Positions 17,216-25,313 of a stretch of 64,000 nucleotides of DNA are shown piece by piece. The notes under the pieces are model-generated. The model saw nothing but the letters and a program-made list of their open reading frames with translations. It did no database searches and was not told where the DNA came from. Made by a program: the position numbers and the translations under genes. How positions within the stretch are numbered: the first letter of the stretch is position 1; the number at the start of each line of letters is the position of its first letter. Source of the DNA: Arthrobacter citreus (GTDB lineage Bacteria; Actinomycetota; Actinomycetes; Actinomycetales; Micrococcaceae); assembly GCF_009192745.1 (NCBI RefSeq), contig NZ_VTFV01000002.1, forward strand, positions 124,001-188,000, given 5' to 3'.

Positions 17216-18978
17216 GGCCTACATCGGGTATCACCTTAGGCGGCAGGTTCCAGCTGACCGATCGTATAGCCATCGGCGGTATGGGCGAGGTCTGGAAGGC
17301 TCGGGACCTTGTCCTGGGCCGGATCGTTGCCATCAAGATCCTCAAGGAGGAGTACACCGGTGACCCCGGCTTCCTGAACCGCTTCCGTGCCGAAGCGCGC
17401 CACACGGCGCTGCTGAACCACGAAGGCATCGCCAACGTGTTCGACTACGGCGAGGAGGAAGGTTCCGCCTACCTGGTCATGGAACTGGTCCCCGGCCAGC
17501 CGCTGTCCACCATCATTGAACGTGAGAAGGTCCTGTCCCCGGACCGGACGCTTTCCATCATCGGCCAGACCGCCACTGCCTTGGCCGTGGCGCACCGGCA
17601 GGGACTAGTCCACCGCGACGTCAAGCCGGGCAACCTCCTCATCATGCCTGACGGCCGGGTCAAGATTACCGACTTCGGCATTGCCCGCCTGGCTGACCAG
17701 GTGCCCCTCACCGCTACGGGACAGGTCATGGGCACGGCTCAGTACCTCGCTCCCGAGCAGGCCACCGGACAGCAGGCCACTGGTTCCAGCGACATCTATG
17801 CCCTGGGTGTCATCGGCTACGAGCTGCTGGCCGGAACACGTCCGTTCTCGGGTGAATCCCAGATCGCTATCGCCCTGGCCCAGGTCAACGACACCCCGCC
17901 GCCGCTGCCTGAGTCGATTCCAGCGCCGGTGCGGGCCCTCATCATGTCCATGCTGGCCAAAGACCCAGCGGACCGTCCTGCCGATGCCGAGGCCCTCGCC
18001 CGCGCGGTGGCTGCCATCCGCCGCGGAGATATCGCTGCTGCCGAGCAGGCCGTGCCCGGAATGCTGCTCTTCGGACCGGGCGGAACCGCAGCGACCAGCG
18101 CTGTCACTGCACCGGTTCCCATGCCCGGAAACACTTCTGCCACTCGCGTGGTGGACACCTCACCTTCAACGTCTGCGCTTCCCGTGGCGTCGGCCGGGGA
18201 GCAGACCGGTTCGCTCGCTGCTTCCCGGGAATGGAACGAGGAGGACGGTGACGGCGGCGGTTACGGCGACGGCTATGACGACTACGATGAAGAGTCGCCC
18301 AAGCGCAAGAAGTGGCTCATCCCGCTGATCATCGTCCTCACGCTGGTGCTGGCAGGCATCATTGCGCTGGTGGTGGTAAACCTGAACTCTGATCCGGCAG
18401 GTGACACCGATCCGACAAGGTCGTCGTCCCCCTCTGTTTCCAACAGCCCCACGCGAAGCAGCGCCTCCCCGACGTCGAGCTCCCCGTCCCCGACGCGGTC
18501 CTCAGCGAGCCCGACTCCGAGCGCAACGGTGGAAGAGATCACCATCAACGCCTCCCAGTACCAGGGCCGGAACGTCAATGCCGTATCCCAGGAGCTCAGT
18601 GCCCTGGGACTGGCCGTCAGCCGGAACCCTGTGCCCTCTGACCAGCCCGAAGGCACGGTCCTGGACGTCAATCCGGTGGGCACGCTCTCCCGAGGAGACG
18701 CCGTCGCCATTACCTATTCCTCCGGTCCCGAACAGGTGACCGTGCCCGGCGGCCTGCTGAACCAGCCCGAATCCACGGTGAGCCAGCAGGTAGTCAATGC
18801 GGGGCTCGTGCCGGATGTGGTTCGCCAGCCCTCGGCCGATGTTCCGCAGGGCCGGGTTATCAGCGTCAATCCCCAGCAGGGCGCTACCGTGGCCAGGGGA
18901 ACTACCGTAACCATCGTTGTCTCCACTGGTCCAGTACCTGATCCCGGCGCCAGCGGTTCAAGCACTGACGGGTCCTAG
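17212..18978 (+). CDS. pknA: Ser/Thr protein kinase with two PASTA domains (PknA position)
   Basis: A 588-residue kinase. Cytosolic kinase domain residues 1-270: [10 protein letters not shown] loop, VAIKIL lysine, [10 protein letters not shown] catalytic loop, TDFGIA, and LAPEQA. A linker leads to a membrane helix at about 367-389 ([21 protein letters not shown]), a Ser/Pro-rich stretch, then two PASTA repeats (about 442-505 and 508-575). Mycobacterial PknA lacks PASTA domains, so this paralogue differs. Start GTG 17212 overlaps the pbpA stop. Together with PknB it senses wall precursors and phosphorylates growth regulators. Confidence 0.92.
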   Translation: MRPTSGITLGGRFQLTDRIAIGGMGEVWKARDLVLGRIVAIKILKEEYTGDPGFLNRFRAEARHTALLNHEGIANVFDYGEEEGSAYLVMELVPGQPLSTIIEREKVLSPDRTLSIIGQTATALAVAHRQGLVHRDVKPGNLLIMPDGRVKITDFGIARLADQVPLTATGQVMGTAQYLAPEQATGQQATGSSDIYALGVIGYELLAGTRPFSGESQIAIALAQVNDTPPPLPESIPAPVRALIMSMLAKDPADRPADAEALARAVAAIRRGDIAAAEQAVPGMLLFGPGGTAATSAVTAPVPMPGNTSATRVVDTSPSTSALPVASAGEQTGSLAASREWNEEDGDGGGYGDGYDDYDEESPKRKKWLIPLIIVLTLVLAGIIALVVVNLNSDPAGDTDPTRSSSPSVSNSPTRSSASPTSSSPSPTRSSASPTPSATVEEITINASQYQGRNVNAVSQELSALGLAVSRNPVPSDQPEGTVLDVNPVGTLSRGDAVAITYSSGPEQVTVPGGLLNQPESTVSQQVVNAGLVPDVVRQPSADVPQGRVISVNPQQGATVARGTTVTIVVSTGPVPDPGASGSSTDGS

Positions 18979-18983
18979 CAACC

Positions 18984-20876
18984 ATGAGTGCTGACTTCCT
19001 GAAAGGACACCCAACGCTGAACACCGACCGGATCCTTGACGGCCGTTACGAGGTTGGTGAACTGATCGGCCGCGGCGGCATGGCCGACGTGTACCTCGGC
19101 CGTGATTCGCGGCTGGGCCGCGCCGTGGCCATCAAGGTGCTGCGTCCGGATCTGGCGCGTGATCCGCTGTTCCAGTCACGGTTCCGCCGGGAAGCCCAGG
19201 CCGTTGCCGGCCTGAACCACTCTTCGATCGTCTCCGTCTATGACACTGGTGACCAAGCACCGGCAAGCGGGTCACCGGATGACGCCCGGCTGCCCTTCAT
19301 CGTCATGGAATACGTGTCCGGGCGGACCCTGCGTGACCTGATTAAGTCCGGAGATATCAGCACTGACGAGGCCGTGACGTACACGCTCGGCGTGCTGGCA
19401 GCCCTCGAGTACAGCCACCGCTCGGGCATAGTCCACCGGGACATCAAGCCGGCGAATGTCATGGTCACCCATGACGGGCACGTCAAAGTGATGGACTTCG
19501 GCATTGCCAGGGCGATGGCAGACTCGGCTGCGACCATGACCCAGACCCAGGCCGTCATTGGTACCGCGCAGTATCTCTCACCCGAACAGGCCCGCGGCGA
19601 GACCGTCGATGCACGCAGCGACCTTTATTCAGCTGCCTGCCTGCTGTTCGAGATGCTCGCCGGAAGGCCCCCGTTCGTGGGGGACAGCCCGGTGTCAGTT
19701 GCCTACCAGCACGTGCGTGAAGCTCCGCCCAAGGCCGCCAGCTTCAATCCGGAGGTTTCCGACGCACTTGAATCCGTGCTCGAGCATGCCCTGGCCAAGG
19801 ATCGGAACGAACGGTTCCAGAGCGCGCACGATTTCAGGGACGCCCTTCTTGCGGCACGAAGCGGAACACCGGATCCCTACCGGTCAGCTGCCACAGCTGC
19901 CACGCAGGCAGTTCCCCGTTCCCCGGTTTCCTCCACCCCGGTTCCGGAAGACGAACCGCGCACCCGTGCCATGGCACGGGTGCTTGAAGGCGGCCCGCTG
20001 ACCAGCATGTCTGCCGACGACCTTGAAGAAGCTCCGGCACCGCCCTACGAAGACACCCGGAACCGGCATGACGAACGGCGCGGACGCCGCAGGGCCTGGA
20101 TCATCACCTTGTTCGTGGCGATCGGACTGCTCCTCGCTGCGGGCGGGATCTACGCCTACAACCTGGCTAATCAACCCCCGCCGCCGCCCGCCACCGCGAG
20201 CATCCCGGATGTGGAGAACATGACGCAGACGGCAGCGATCAACGCGCTGCTCGAGAAAGGCTTCCGCGCTCCGGCCACAGAGTCCCAGTACAGCGACACA
20301 GTCGAATCCGGCATGGCCATCGGTACAAAGCCGGAGGCAGGCAGCACCGTGGCCCTCGACAGCGACATAACGCTCTACATCTCGCAGGGACCCTCTGCCG
20401 TCCAGATCCCGGATACCCTGCCCGGCATGAGTGAAGCCCAGGCACGGGACACGCTGCGGCTGCTCGGCCTGCAGGGCGGGAACACCACAACGGTAAACAG
20501 TGCCACCGTCCCCGAAGGCAGGGTTATCGAAACAATCCCCGGCGTCGGCACCTCGGTACAGGTGCGCAGCACAGTGGACCTGGTTCTCTCCACCGGTAAA
20601 GTCGCGGTTCCCAACGTCGTGGACATGAAACTCGAAGAAGCCAAGGCTTTCCTCGCTGATCCTGCCTACGGCCTGGGAACAGAGGTGGAGGAAGTCGAAA
20701 ACAGTGTGGTGGAACCGGGAACCGTCACCGGACAGAGCGCACAGCCCGGCAGCGACGTGCCGCAGGGAAGCGCCATCAAGCTGACCGTTGCGAAATCCCC
20801 TTCGCCTTCTCCCTCGGCCTCACCGAGTTCTTCGGAGTCCCCGACGGCGCCGGCAAGCCTCAGGGGCGGCGACTAA
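18984..20876 (+). CDS. pknB: PknB-type Ser/Thr kinase with three PASTA domains
   Basis: A 630-residue membrane kinase. Kinase domain about 12-285: RGGMADVYLG loop, VAIKVL, VHRDIKPANV, MDFGIARA and IGTAQYLSPEQARG with activation-loop Thr residues. A membrane helix lies at about 371-391, followed by three PASTA repeats (about 408-470, 473-538, 541-603) and a Ser/Pro tail. PASTA domains bind muropeptides or lipid II. It sits 5 nt after pknA and is last gene of the coupled operon, converging with trpG. Confidence 0.95.
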   Translation: MSADFLKGHPTLNTDRILDGRYEVGELIGRGGMADVYLGRDSRLGRAVAIKVLRPDLARDPLFQSRFRREAQAVAGLNHSSIVSVYDTGDQAPASGSPDDARLPFIVMEYVSGRTLRDLIKSGDISTDEAVTYTLGVLAALEYSHRSGIVHRDIKPANVMVTHDGHVKVMDFGIARAMADSAATMTQTQAVIGTAQYLSPEQARGETVDARSDLYSAACLLFEMLAGRPPFVGDSPVSVAYQHVREAPPKAASFNPEVSDALESVLEHALAKDRNERFQSAHDFRDALLAARSGTPDPYRSAATAATQAVPRSPVSSTPVPEDEPRTRAMARVLEGGPLTSMSADDLEEAPAPPYEDTRNRHDERRGRRRAWIITLFVAIGLLLAAGGIYAYNLANQPPPPPATASIPDVENMTQTAAINALLEKGFRAPATESQYSDTVESGMAIGTKPEAGSTVALDSDITLYISQGPSAVQIPDTLPGMSEAQARDTLRLLGLQGGNTTTVNSATVPEGRVIETIPGVGTSVQVRSTVDLVLSTGKVAVPNVVDMKLEEAKAFLADPAYGLGTEVEEVENSVVEPGTVTGQSAQPGSDVPQGSAIKLTVAKSPSPSPSASPSSSESPTAPASLRGGD

Positions 20877-20893
20877 CGTCAAGAACCGGGGCC

Positions 20894-21538
20894 CTAGGCC
20901 CGGGAACTAATGAGGGGACTCAGCGTGGCCGCGTGCGTGGCTGCTCCGGCCAGCCCGAGGGTCTCGAGCCAATTGCCCAGCATCTGGTAACCGCCCTCGG
21001 TGAGCACCGATTCAGGATGGAACTGGACACCTGACAGCGGCGCGGTGCGGTGCCGCAGGCCCATGATGATGCCGCTGCGCGTCCGGGCAGTCACTTCCAG
21101 TTCCTGCGGCACGGTCTCCGCAACCGCCGCCAGCGAGTGGTAGCGCGTTGCAGTCAGCGGGCTCGGCAGGCCGGCGAAAACATCGGTTGACGAGTGCTGC
21201 ACCTCTGAGGTCTTGCCGTGCATGAGTTCCGGTGCGTGTGTCACGGTGCCGCCGAATGCCTCGGCCAGGGCCTGATGGCCCAGGCAGATGCCCAGCATGG
21301 GTTTTCCGTTGTCGCGGCACCAGCGGATCAGCTCGACGCAGATGCCAGCCTCTGCCGGCGCACCGGGGCCGGGGGAGACCAGGACACCGTCCCGCGCGGC
21401 CGCGAGTTCCTTCGCTTCGTCCAAGCTGACGTCATCATTGCGGATGACGGTTGTCTGGGCGCCAAGTTCCTGGAGGTAGCCGACCAGGGTGTAAACAAAG
21501 CTGTCGTAGTTGTCGACTACCAGGATGCTGGTGCTCAT
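20894..21538 (-). CDS. Glutamine amidotransferase, component II (TrpG/PabA)
   Basis: A 214-residue class I glutamine amidotransferase. MLGICLGHQALAEAFGG holds catalytic Cys85, and VQFHPESVLTEGG the catalytic His/Glu. It supplies ammonia to anthranilate synthase or aminodeoxychorismate synthase; with no partner gene nearby the two cannot be distinguished. This gene next to pknB is a frequent actinobacterial arrangement. Its ATG overlaps the stop of the small membrane-protein gene upstream. Confidence 0.92.
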   Translation of the reverse strand: MSTSILVVDNYDSFVYTLVGYLQELGAQTTVIRNDDVSLDEAKELAAARDGVLVSPGPGAPAEAGICVELIRWCRDNGKPMLGICLGHQALAEAFGGTVTHAPELMHGKTSEVQHSSTDVFAGLPSPLTATRYHSLAAVAETVPQELEVTARTRSGIIMGLRHRTAPLSGVQFHPESVLTEGGYQMLGNWLETLGLAGAATHAATLSPLISSRA

Positions 21539-21714
21539 TGTGTTTCAGAACCGCCAATCGTTGAATCCGTGAGGGGCGCCAGGAAGCTGAATTCCGAGAA
21601 CCATGGAAAAACCCAGGTCATCAGGACCAGCACAACTGAGGCTGCCAGCAGCAGGGCCGTGATGATTCGGACCCAGACCGGCCCGGGGAGATGCCTGAAT
21701 ATCCAAGCGTACAT
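21535..21714 (-). CDS. Small single-pass membrane protein (59 aa)
   Basis: The 59-residue product begins MYAWIFRHLPGPVWVR and has one membrane helix at about 16-38 (VRIITALLLAASVVLVLMTWV). ATG 21714 has AGGGAT 3 nt and AAGGAC 9 nt upstream; an upstream in-frame extension would overlap the sortase gene and lacks hydrophobic sense. It sits between srtE (14-nt gap) and trpG/pabA (4-nt overlap). The function is unknown; co-transcription with the sortase hints at the cell envelope. Confidence 0.75.
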   Translation of the reverse strand: MYAWIFRHLPGPVWVRIITALLLAASVVLVLMTWVFPWFSEFSFLAPLTDSTIGGSETQ

Positions 21715-21728
21715 TTTATCCCTGTCCT

Positions 21729-22535
21729 TCAGCGTCCGGTTACGAGTGCCGCGATTGCTTCGGGCGGCCCGGCCGAAGCAGGCTGCCACGATTCGAAGAC
21801 CGCGTAGGAAATGAAACGTTCTTCTGAACCAAACCGGGGATTACAAGTGGTCAGGGTCAGGATCCGTTCCTCGGGAACCACACCGGGCTGCGCTGGTACG
21901 GGTGCCAGCACGTCCACCCTGTCCGGGAGCACTATCTGGCTGTTGCGGTATACATAGGTGTAGAAGCCCTGCGAGGTCTGGACGTAGATCCGGTCTCCGG
22001 GCACCAGGGTATCCACTGCGTCCAGTACCTGTCCGTGGGTCTGGCGGTGGCCTGCCAGGGCGAAGTTCCCCACCTCACCGGGCATGGCCGTCTCCGGGTA
22101 GTGCCCGAGTCCAAGGCTGTCGAGTACCTCCCGTCCAACGCCTTCGGTCACAGGCCTCGCGTGCTCGGCTCCGAACCTCGGAATGTAGATGGCCGCGAAG
22201 GTTGTCCCCTCGGACTCGGGGGCTGGAAGCGACGCCGGGTCCCCGGGACTTGCCGGAGCAGGTTCGCCGGGAGCCTCCTGGACAGCGCCAAAACCCGCGA
22301 AGAGCTCTTCCATGGCCGCTTCCTGTTTGCGGTCGGCCTCAATGTTCGTCCACCAGAGTTCCCAGACCACGAACAAGACCATAATCAGCCCCAGGGTAAT
22401 CAGCAGTTCACCGGCCACCTGGACCGCGAAGGCACCTTTGCCCCGTTTTCGCGCACCGGCCGTCAGTTGTTTGCCCGACCGAGGCTGCGGCAGCGGGGAT
22501 TGCGCGTCGCCGCCTTGCCTGACCGTACTGTCCAC
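21729..22535 (-). CDS. srtE: Class E sortase
   Basis: A 268-residue protein with an N-terminal cytosolic basic segment, a membrane helix at about 38-60 (VQVAGELLITLGLIMVLFVVW) and a C-terminal sortase domain. Catalytic residues are visible: His163 in AGHRQTHG, Cys231 in TLTTC, and Arg240 a few residues later. Class E sortases anchor surface proteins with LAxTG-type signals in high-GC Gram-positives; no such substrate is encoded nearby. The start is GTG 22535. It is divergent from crgA. Confidence 0.92.
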   Translation of the reverse strand: MDSTVRQGGDAQSPLPQPRSGKQLTAGARKRGKGAFAVQVAGELLITLGLIMVLFVVWELWWTNIEADRKQEAAMEELFAGFGAVQEAPGEPAPASPGDPASLPAPESEGTTFAAIYIPRFGAEHARPVTEGVGREVLDSLGLGHYPETAMPGEVGNFALAGHRQTHGQVLDAVDTLVPGDRIYVQTSQGFYTYVYRNSQIVLPDRVDVLAPVPAQPGVVPEERILTLTTCNPRFGSEERFISYAVFESWQPASAGPPEAIAALVTGR

Positions 22536-22740
22536 GTGGTCCTCTCTGGGCCTGCTGTGAATCCGGGCACGTCCCCGGCTCCCATTCGCTACGATTGGAA
22601 GAGAGGGTTTCCTTCACGAACACCCGCTCACCGCAGCTACCCGTCAGGATATAGCTGCAGGCCCGAGCGGGCGAACACCAGGAGCCCCAAAGACCATATC
22701 CGTGCCGGCATCGATTGAGCCGGTTCCGCTAGGAGGATCC

Positions 22741-22998
22741 GTGCCCGAGTCAAAGTCCCGCAAGAAGGCCACAGCCGCGCCAGCGGCCCCCACCACAAGG
22801 GGAAAGGCGGAACCCAAGCCGAACCCTGTCTGGTACAAACCCGTGATGTTTGGCTTGATGATTATTGGCCTGATCTGGATCATCGTGTTCTACATCTCCG
22901 AGGGTGTCTATCCCGTACCGGCGCTGGGTGCAGGCAATATCCTCGTCGGCTTCGGCGTCGCGATCGTGGGCTTCCTTATGACCACCCGCTGGCGGTAG
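22741..22998 (+). CDS. crgA: CrgA cell-division regulator
   Basis: An 85-residue protein with a basic N-terminal tail (PESKSRKKATAAPAAP) and two membrane helices at about 36-54 and 62-80 (PVMFGLMIIGLIWIIVFYI; AGNILVGFGVAIVGFLM). Length and topology match CrgA, which bridges FtsZ, FtsI and PbpA at the septum and was first described near the origin of Streptomyces. GTG 22741 follows AGGAGGATCC, an excellent ribosome-binding site. A terminator follows. Confidence 0.93.
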   Translation: MPESKSRKKATAAPAAPTTRGKAEPKPNPVWYKPVMFGLMIIGLIWIIVFYISEGVYPVPALGAGNILVGFGVAIVGFLMTTRWR

Positions 22999-23019
22999 CT
23001 GCACACACGCGTAATCGAG

Positions 23020-23056
23020 AGAACTCCCTGGATCCCATCCGGGGAGTTCTTTTTTG
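23020..23056 (+). terminator. crgA terminator
   Basis: AGAACTCC and GGAGTTCT arms around a 14-nt interior, followed by a run of T residues (TTTTTTG), 20 nt after the crgA stop. Confidence 0.85.
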
Positions 23057-23097
23057 CCTCGTGACCACCTGTGGAGGACCCGGAGGTTTTAAACAGG

Positions 23098-23592
23098 GAT
23101 ACCCACAGGCACCCTGTTTCTCCACACATAGTTATCCACAGGCGTGGATAACTATGTGTGTGACTCTTCACCCACTTTCGTCTCACGAGTCACTCTCATG
23201 GCAGCGTTATCCACACGGCACGGTGGAAAAGCTGGGGACAACCCGGAAGCTGAAGATGCACACTTATACCCAGCTTGTGCAGATAGTTATCCACATCTGT
23301 GGGTATCTCTGTGGCTACGCAGCGGTAGTTCCTTGCAAACACAGGGATTGGAGTTATCCACAGCTGTGGAATTACATGTGTGTAACTAGAGATCCGCACT
23401 GGATAACTTTCCACAGAGGTTACCCACTGGCTGTGCATAACATTCAGTACACCCTGTGGATAAGTGCAGTGGGACTGGCCCCAGCCAACCTGATGCGCTG
23501 TGAAGGAGGATCCCAGTCCCTGAGTTACACAGCTGTAAGTTATTAACAATGTGGGTATCTCTGTGGATAAGGTGGCCGCAGCCTGTGGACAG
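23098..23592. repeat. Extra-origin DnaA-box cluster
   Basis: The 0.6-kb gene gap between crgA and the rhomboid gene holds six exact TTATCCACA boxes: plus strand 23132, 23207, 23287 and 23354; minus strand 23455-23463 and 23562-23570. One-mismatch boxes are at 23143-23151 (TTATCCACG) and 23432-23440 (TTATGCACA); weaker ATACCCACA or TGTGGGTAT copies are at 23098, 23298 and 23550. Exact plus-strand boxes all lie left of 23365 and exact minus-strand boxes right of 23450, so they face each other. The canonical dnaA-dnaN gap has only one exact copy. The likely role is DnaA titration or regulation of initiation (inference). Confidence 0.85.
23123..23160. repeat. Perfect 17-bp inverted repeat containing two DnaA boxes
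   Basis: CACACATAGTTATCCAC at 23123-23139 and its exact reverse complement at 23144-23160 are separated by AGGC. Each arm includes most of a DnaA box, giving two opposed boxes 2 nt apart. Confidence 0.9.
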
Positions 23593-23651
23593 ACGCTCTT
23601 CGTTGTCCCTCCGCATTGTCACTCCGGGCCGCTGTCCGCGTTCGGGGGCAT

Positions 23652-23685
23652 AAAAAGGGCCCCGCAGCGTCTGCCGCGGGGCCCT
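23652..23685 (-). terminator. Terminator of the rhomboid gene
   Basis: AGGGCCCCGC pairs with GCGGGGCCCT; on the minus strand the stem is followed by TTTTTA. It lies 17 nt downstream of the rhomboid stop. Confidence 0.85.
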
Positions 23686-23701
23686 GGGAAAGCGTTCGTC
23701 C

Positions 23702-24544
23702 CTAGAAGCTCGGGGTCCAGAAAAAGCCCAGTGCCACCAGGACCAGTGCGATGGCGGCCAGTCCGCCGAATTGGACGAGGGACCGGCGGCGCCCCTTCGG
23801 GGCGTAGGCAAGCACGGCACCGCAGGCGGCGCCGGTCAGCAGGCCGCCCAGATGCGCCTGCCAGGAAATGCTCGGATAAAGGAAACCCAGCACGAGGTTG
23901 ATACCGATAAGGACCAGCAGGGCCTTGACGTCACCGCCGCGCTGCCTCTGGATGACAAAGAGGGCTCCGAACAGCCCGAAGATGGCCCCGGACGCGCCCA
24001 CGACTGCCTGGAAGGCGGGGGCGAGGATCAGCACACCGATAGACCCGCCAAGCGCGGAGACCAGGTAGAGCAGGATAAAACGCATCCTGCCCAGCAGCGG
24101 TTCCAGCGACCTGCCCAGCAGCCACAGTGCGTAAAGGTTAAAGGCGATGTGGAAAATGAAGCCGGGGGAGTGGAGGAACGCGGCAGTCAACATCCGCCAG
24201 GGTTCAATCTGGGCATACACCGGGGCGAACCACAGCAGTTCCGTGAACCCCGGGACCAGCCACTGGAGGGCATAGGCCGCGCCGCACAGCACCATAAGGG
24301 TAATGGTGACTACCGGCTTCCCGGTGCGAACGGCGCCGCCGTACTGTGTCCGGTAGGCAGGTGCCTGCCGCTGGTTCTCCCGGTAGCAGTCCACGCACTG
24401 AATCCCCACCGGAGCCGTGTGCTGGCACTCGGGGCAGGCAGCCCTGCCGCAACGCTGGCACCTGATGTAGCTGACCCGGTCAGGGTGCCGCGGGCAGACA
24501 GGCACTTCGTGTGCCGGGGTTCCGGCGGGTACTCCGTAGGACAT
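23702..24544 (-). CDS. Rhomboid family intramembrane serine protease with N-terminal zinc ribbon
   Basis: A 280-residue protein. Residues about 15-55 hold a cysteine-rich zinc-binding module (CPRHPDRVSYIRCQRC, then ACPEC and CVDC). Residues about 75-270 form the rhomboid core of six to seven helices: catalytic Ser in VGASGAIFGLFG, catalytic His in WQAHLGGLLTG, and HIAFNLYALWLLG for the oxyanion region. It cleaves membrane proteins within the bilayer; substrates are unknown. ATG 24544 is chosen because the longer frame has no ribosome-binding site and TGGAG lies about 10 nt upstream. Confidence 0.92.
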   Translation of the reverse strand: MSYGVPAGTPAHEVPVCPRHPDRVSYIRCQRCGRAACPECQHTAPVGIQCVDCYRENQRQAPAYRTQYGGAVRTGKPVVTITLMVLCGAAYALQWLVPGFTELLWFAPVYAQIEPWRMLTAAFLHSPGFIFHIAFNLYALWLLGRSLEPLLGRMRFILLYLVSALGGSIGVLILAPAFQAVVGASGAIFGLFGALFVIQRQRGGDVKALLVLIGINLVLGFLYPSISWQAHLGGLLTGAACGAVLAYAPKGRRRSLVQFGGLAAIALVLVALGFFWTPSF

Positions 24545-24578
24545 GGTGTTTTTGCTCCAGGAAGTTCTAGAGAGGTAT

Positions 24579-24605
24579 GCCCCGGCCGGCATGGCCGGCC
24601 GGGGC
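24579..24605. terminator. Hairpin downstream of the cyclophilin gene
   Basis: GCCCCGGCCGGC and its complement form a 12-bp GC stem with an ATG loop. No T-run follows on either strand, so it may be a weak or factor-dependent terminator. Confidence 0.55.
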
Positions 24606-24618
24606 ACCGGCGAAGCGG

Positions 24619-25161
24619 CTAGAGCTGCTCGACGGTAATGCTATTGATGACGATGTCTTCGTTCGGCTTGTCCCGCATATCGGTGGGGACAGCGTTCAGC
24701 GCGTCAACCACGGCCTTGGACTCGTCGTCGGCAACTTCACCGAAGATGGTGTGCTTGCCCTGGAGCCAGGTGGTGGGCACCGAGGTGATAAAGAACTGAG
24801 ATCCGTTAGTGCCGCGGCCCATCTGGATACCGGCGTTGGCCATGGCCAGCTTGTACGGCTCGGTGAAGTCCAGGTCGGGGCTGATCTCGTCGTCGAACTG
24901 GTAACCCGGTCCGCCCGTGCCGCGGCCCAGGGGATCGCCGCCCTGGATCATGAAGTCCTTGATGATGCGGTGGAAGATCGTGCCGTCATAGAGCGGGCGG
25001 CTGGTCTTCTCGCCGGTGGCCGGGTCGGTCCATTCGATCTCCCCGGTTGCCAGGCCAACGAAGTTGCGGACGGTCTTCGGCGCGTGGTTGCCGAAGAGGT
25101 TGATCCGGATATCGCCCTTGGTCGTGTGGACGGTTGCTTTTGCGGTAGGAATAGCAGTCAT
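24619..25161 (-). CDS. Cyclophilin-type peptidyl-prolyl cis-trans isomerase
   Basis: A 180-residue cytosolic cyclophilin. TTKGDIRINLFGNHAPKTV starts the barrel; TIFHRIIKDFMIQGGDP contains the catalytic Arg and Phe-x-x-Gln signature; NGSQFFIT and KHTIFGEV are the further active-site segments. It catalyses proline isomerisation during folding. ATG 25161 (MTAIPTAKATVHT) is preferred; an ATG three codons upstream is possible. The location near the origin, next to the rhomboid gene, is usual for Micrococcaceae. Confidence 0.93.
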   Translation of the reverse strand: MTAIPTAKATVHTTKGDIRINLFGNHAPKTVRNFVGLATGEIEWTDPATGEKTSRPLYDGTIFHRIIKDFMIQGGDPLGRGTGGPGYQFDDEISPDLDFTEPYKLAMANAGIQMGRGTNGSQFFITSVPTTWLQGKHTIFGEVADDESKAVVDALNAVPTDMRDKPNEDIVINSITVEQL

Positions 25162-25313
25162 AAGCCTCATTCTTCCACGGCGGCCTTACAGGCGGCTGGA
25201 AATCGCCCTGTTCAGCGCACAGTGAAAATCCCGCGGCCCGGGGTGCTCTGATAGCACAGAACCGGCATTACACGTAGGCTAAGGCTGAACCGTCACTATC
25301 CTGGGAGGTAGTT

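Noticed and set aside
23061-23546. 161-codon open frame across the DnaA-box cluster
   Set aside because: It reads through repeated TTATCCACA boxes, has no ribosome-binding site and encodes repetitive Y-P-Q-type residues; it is a by-product of the boxes.
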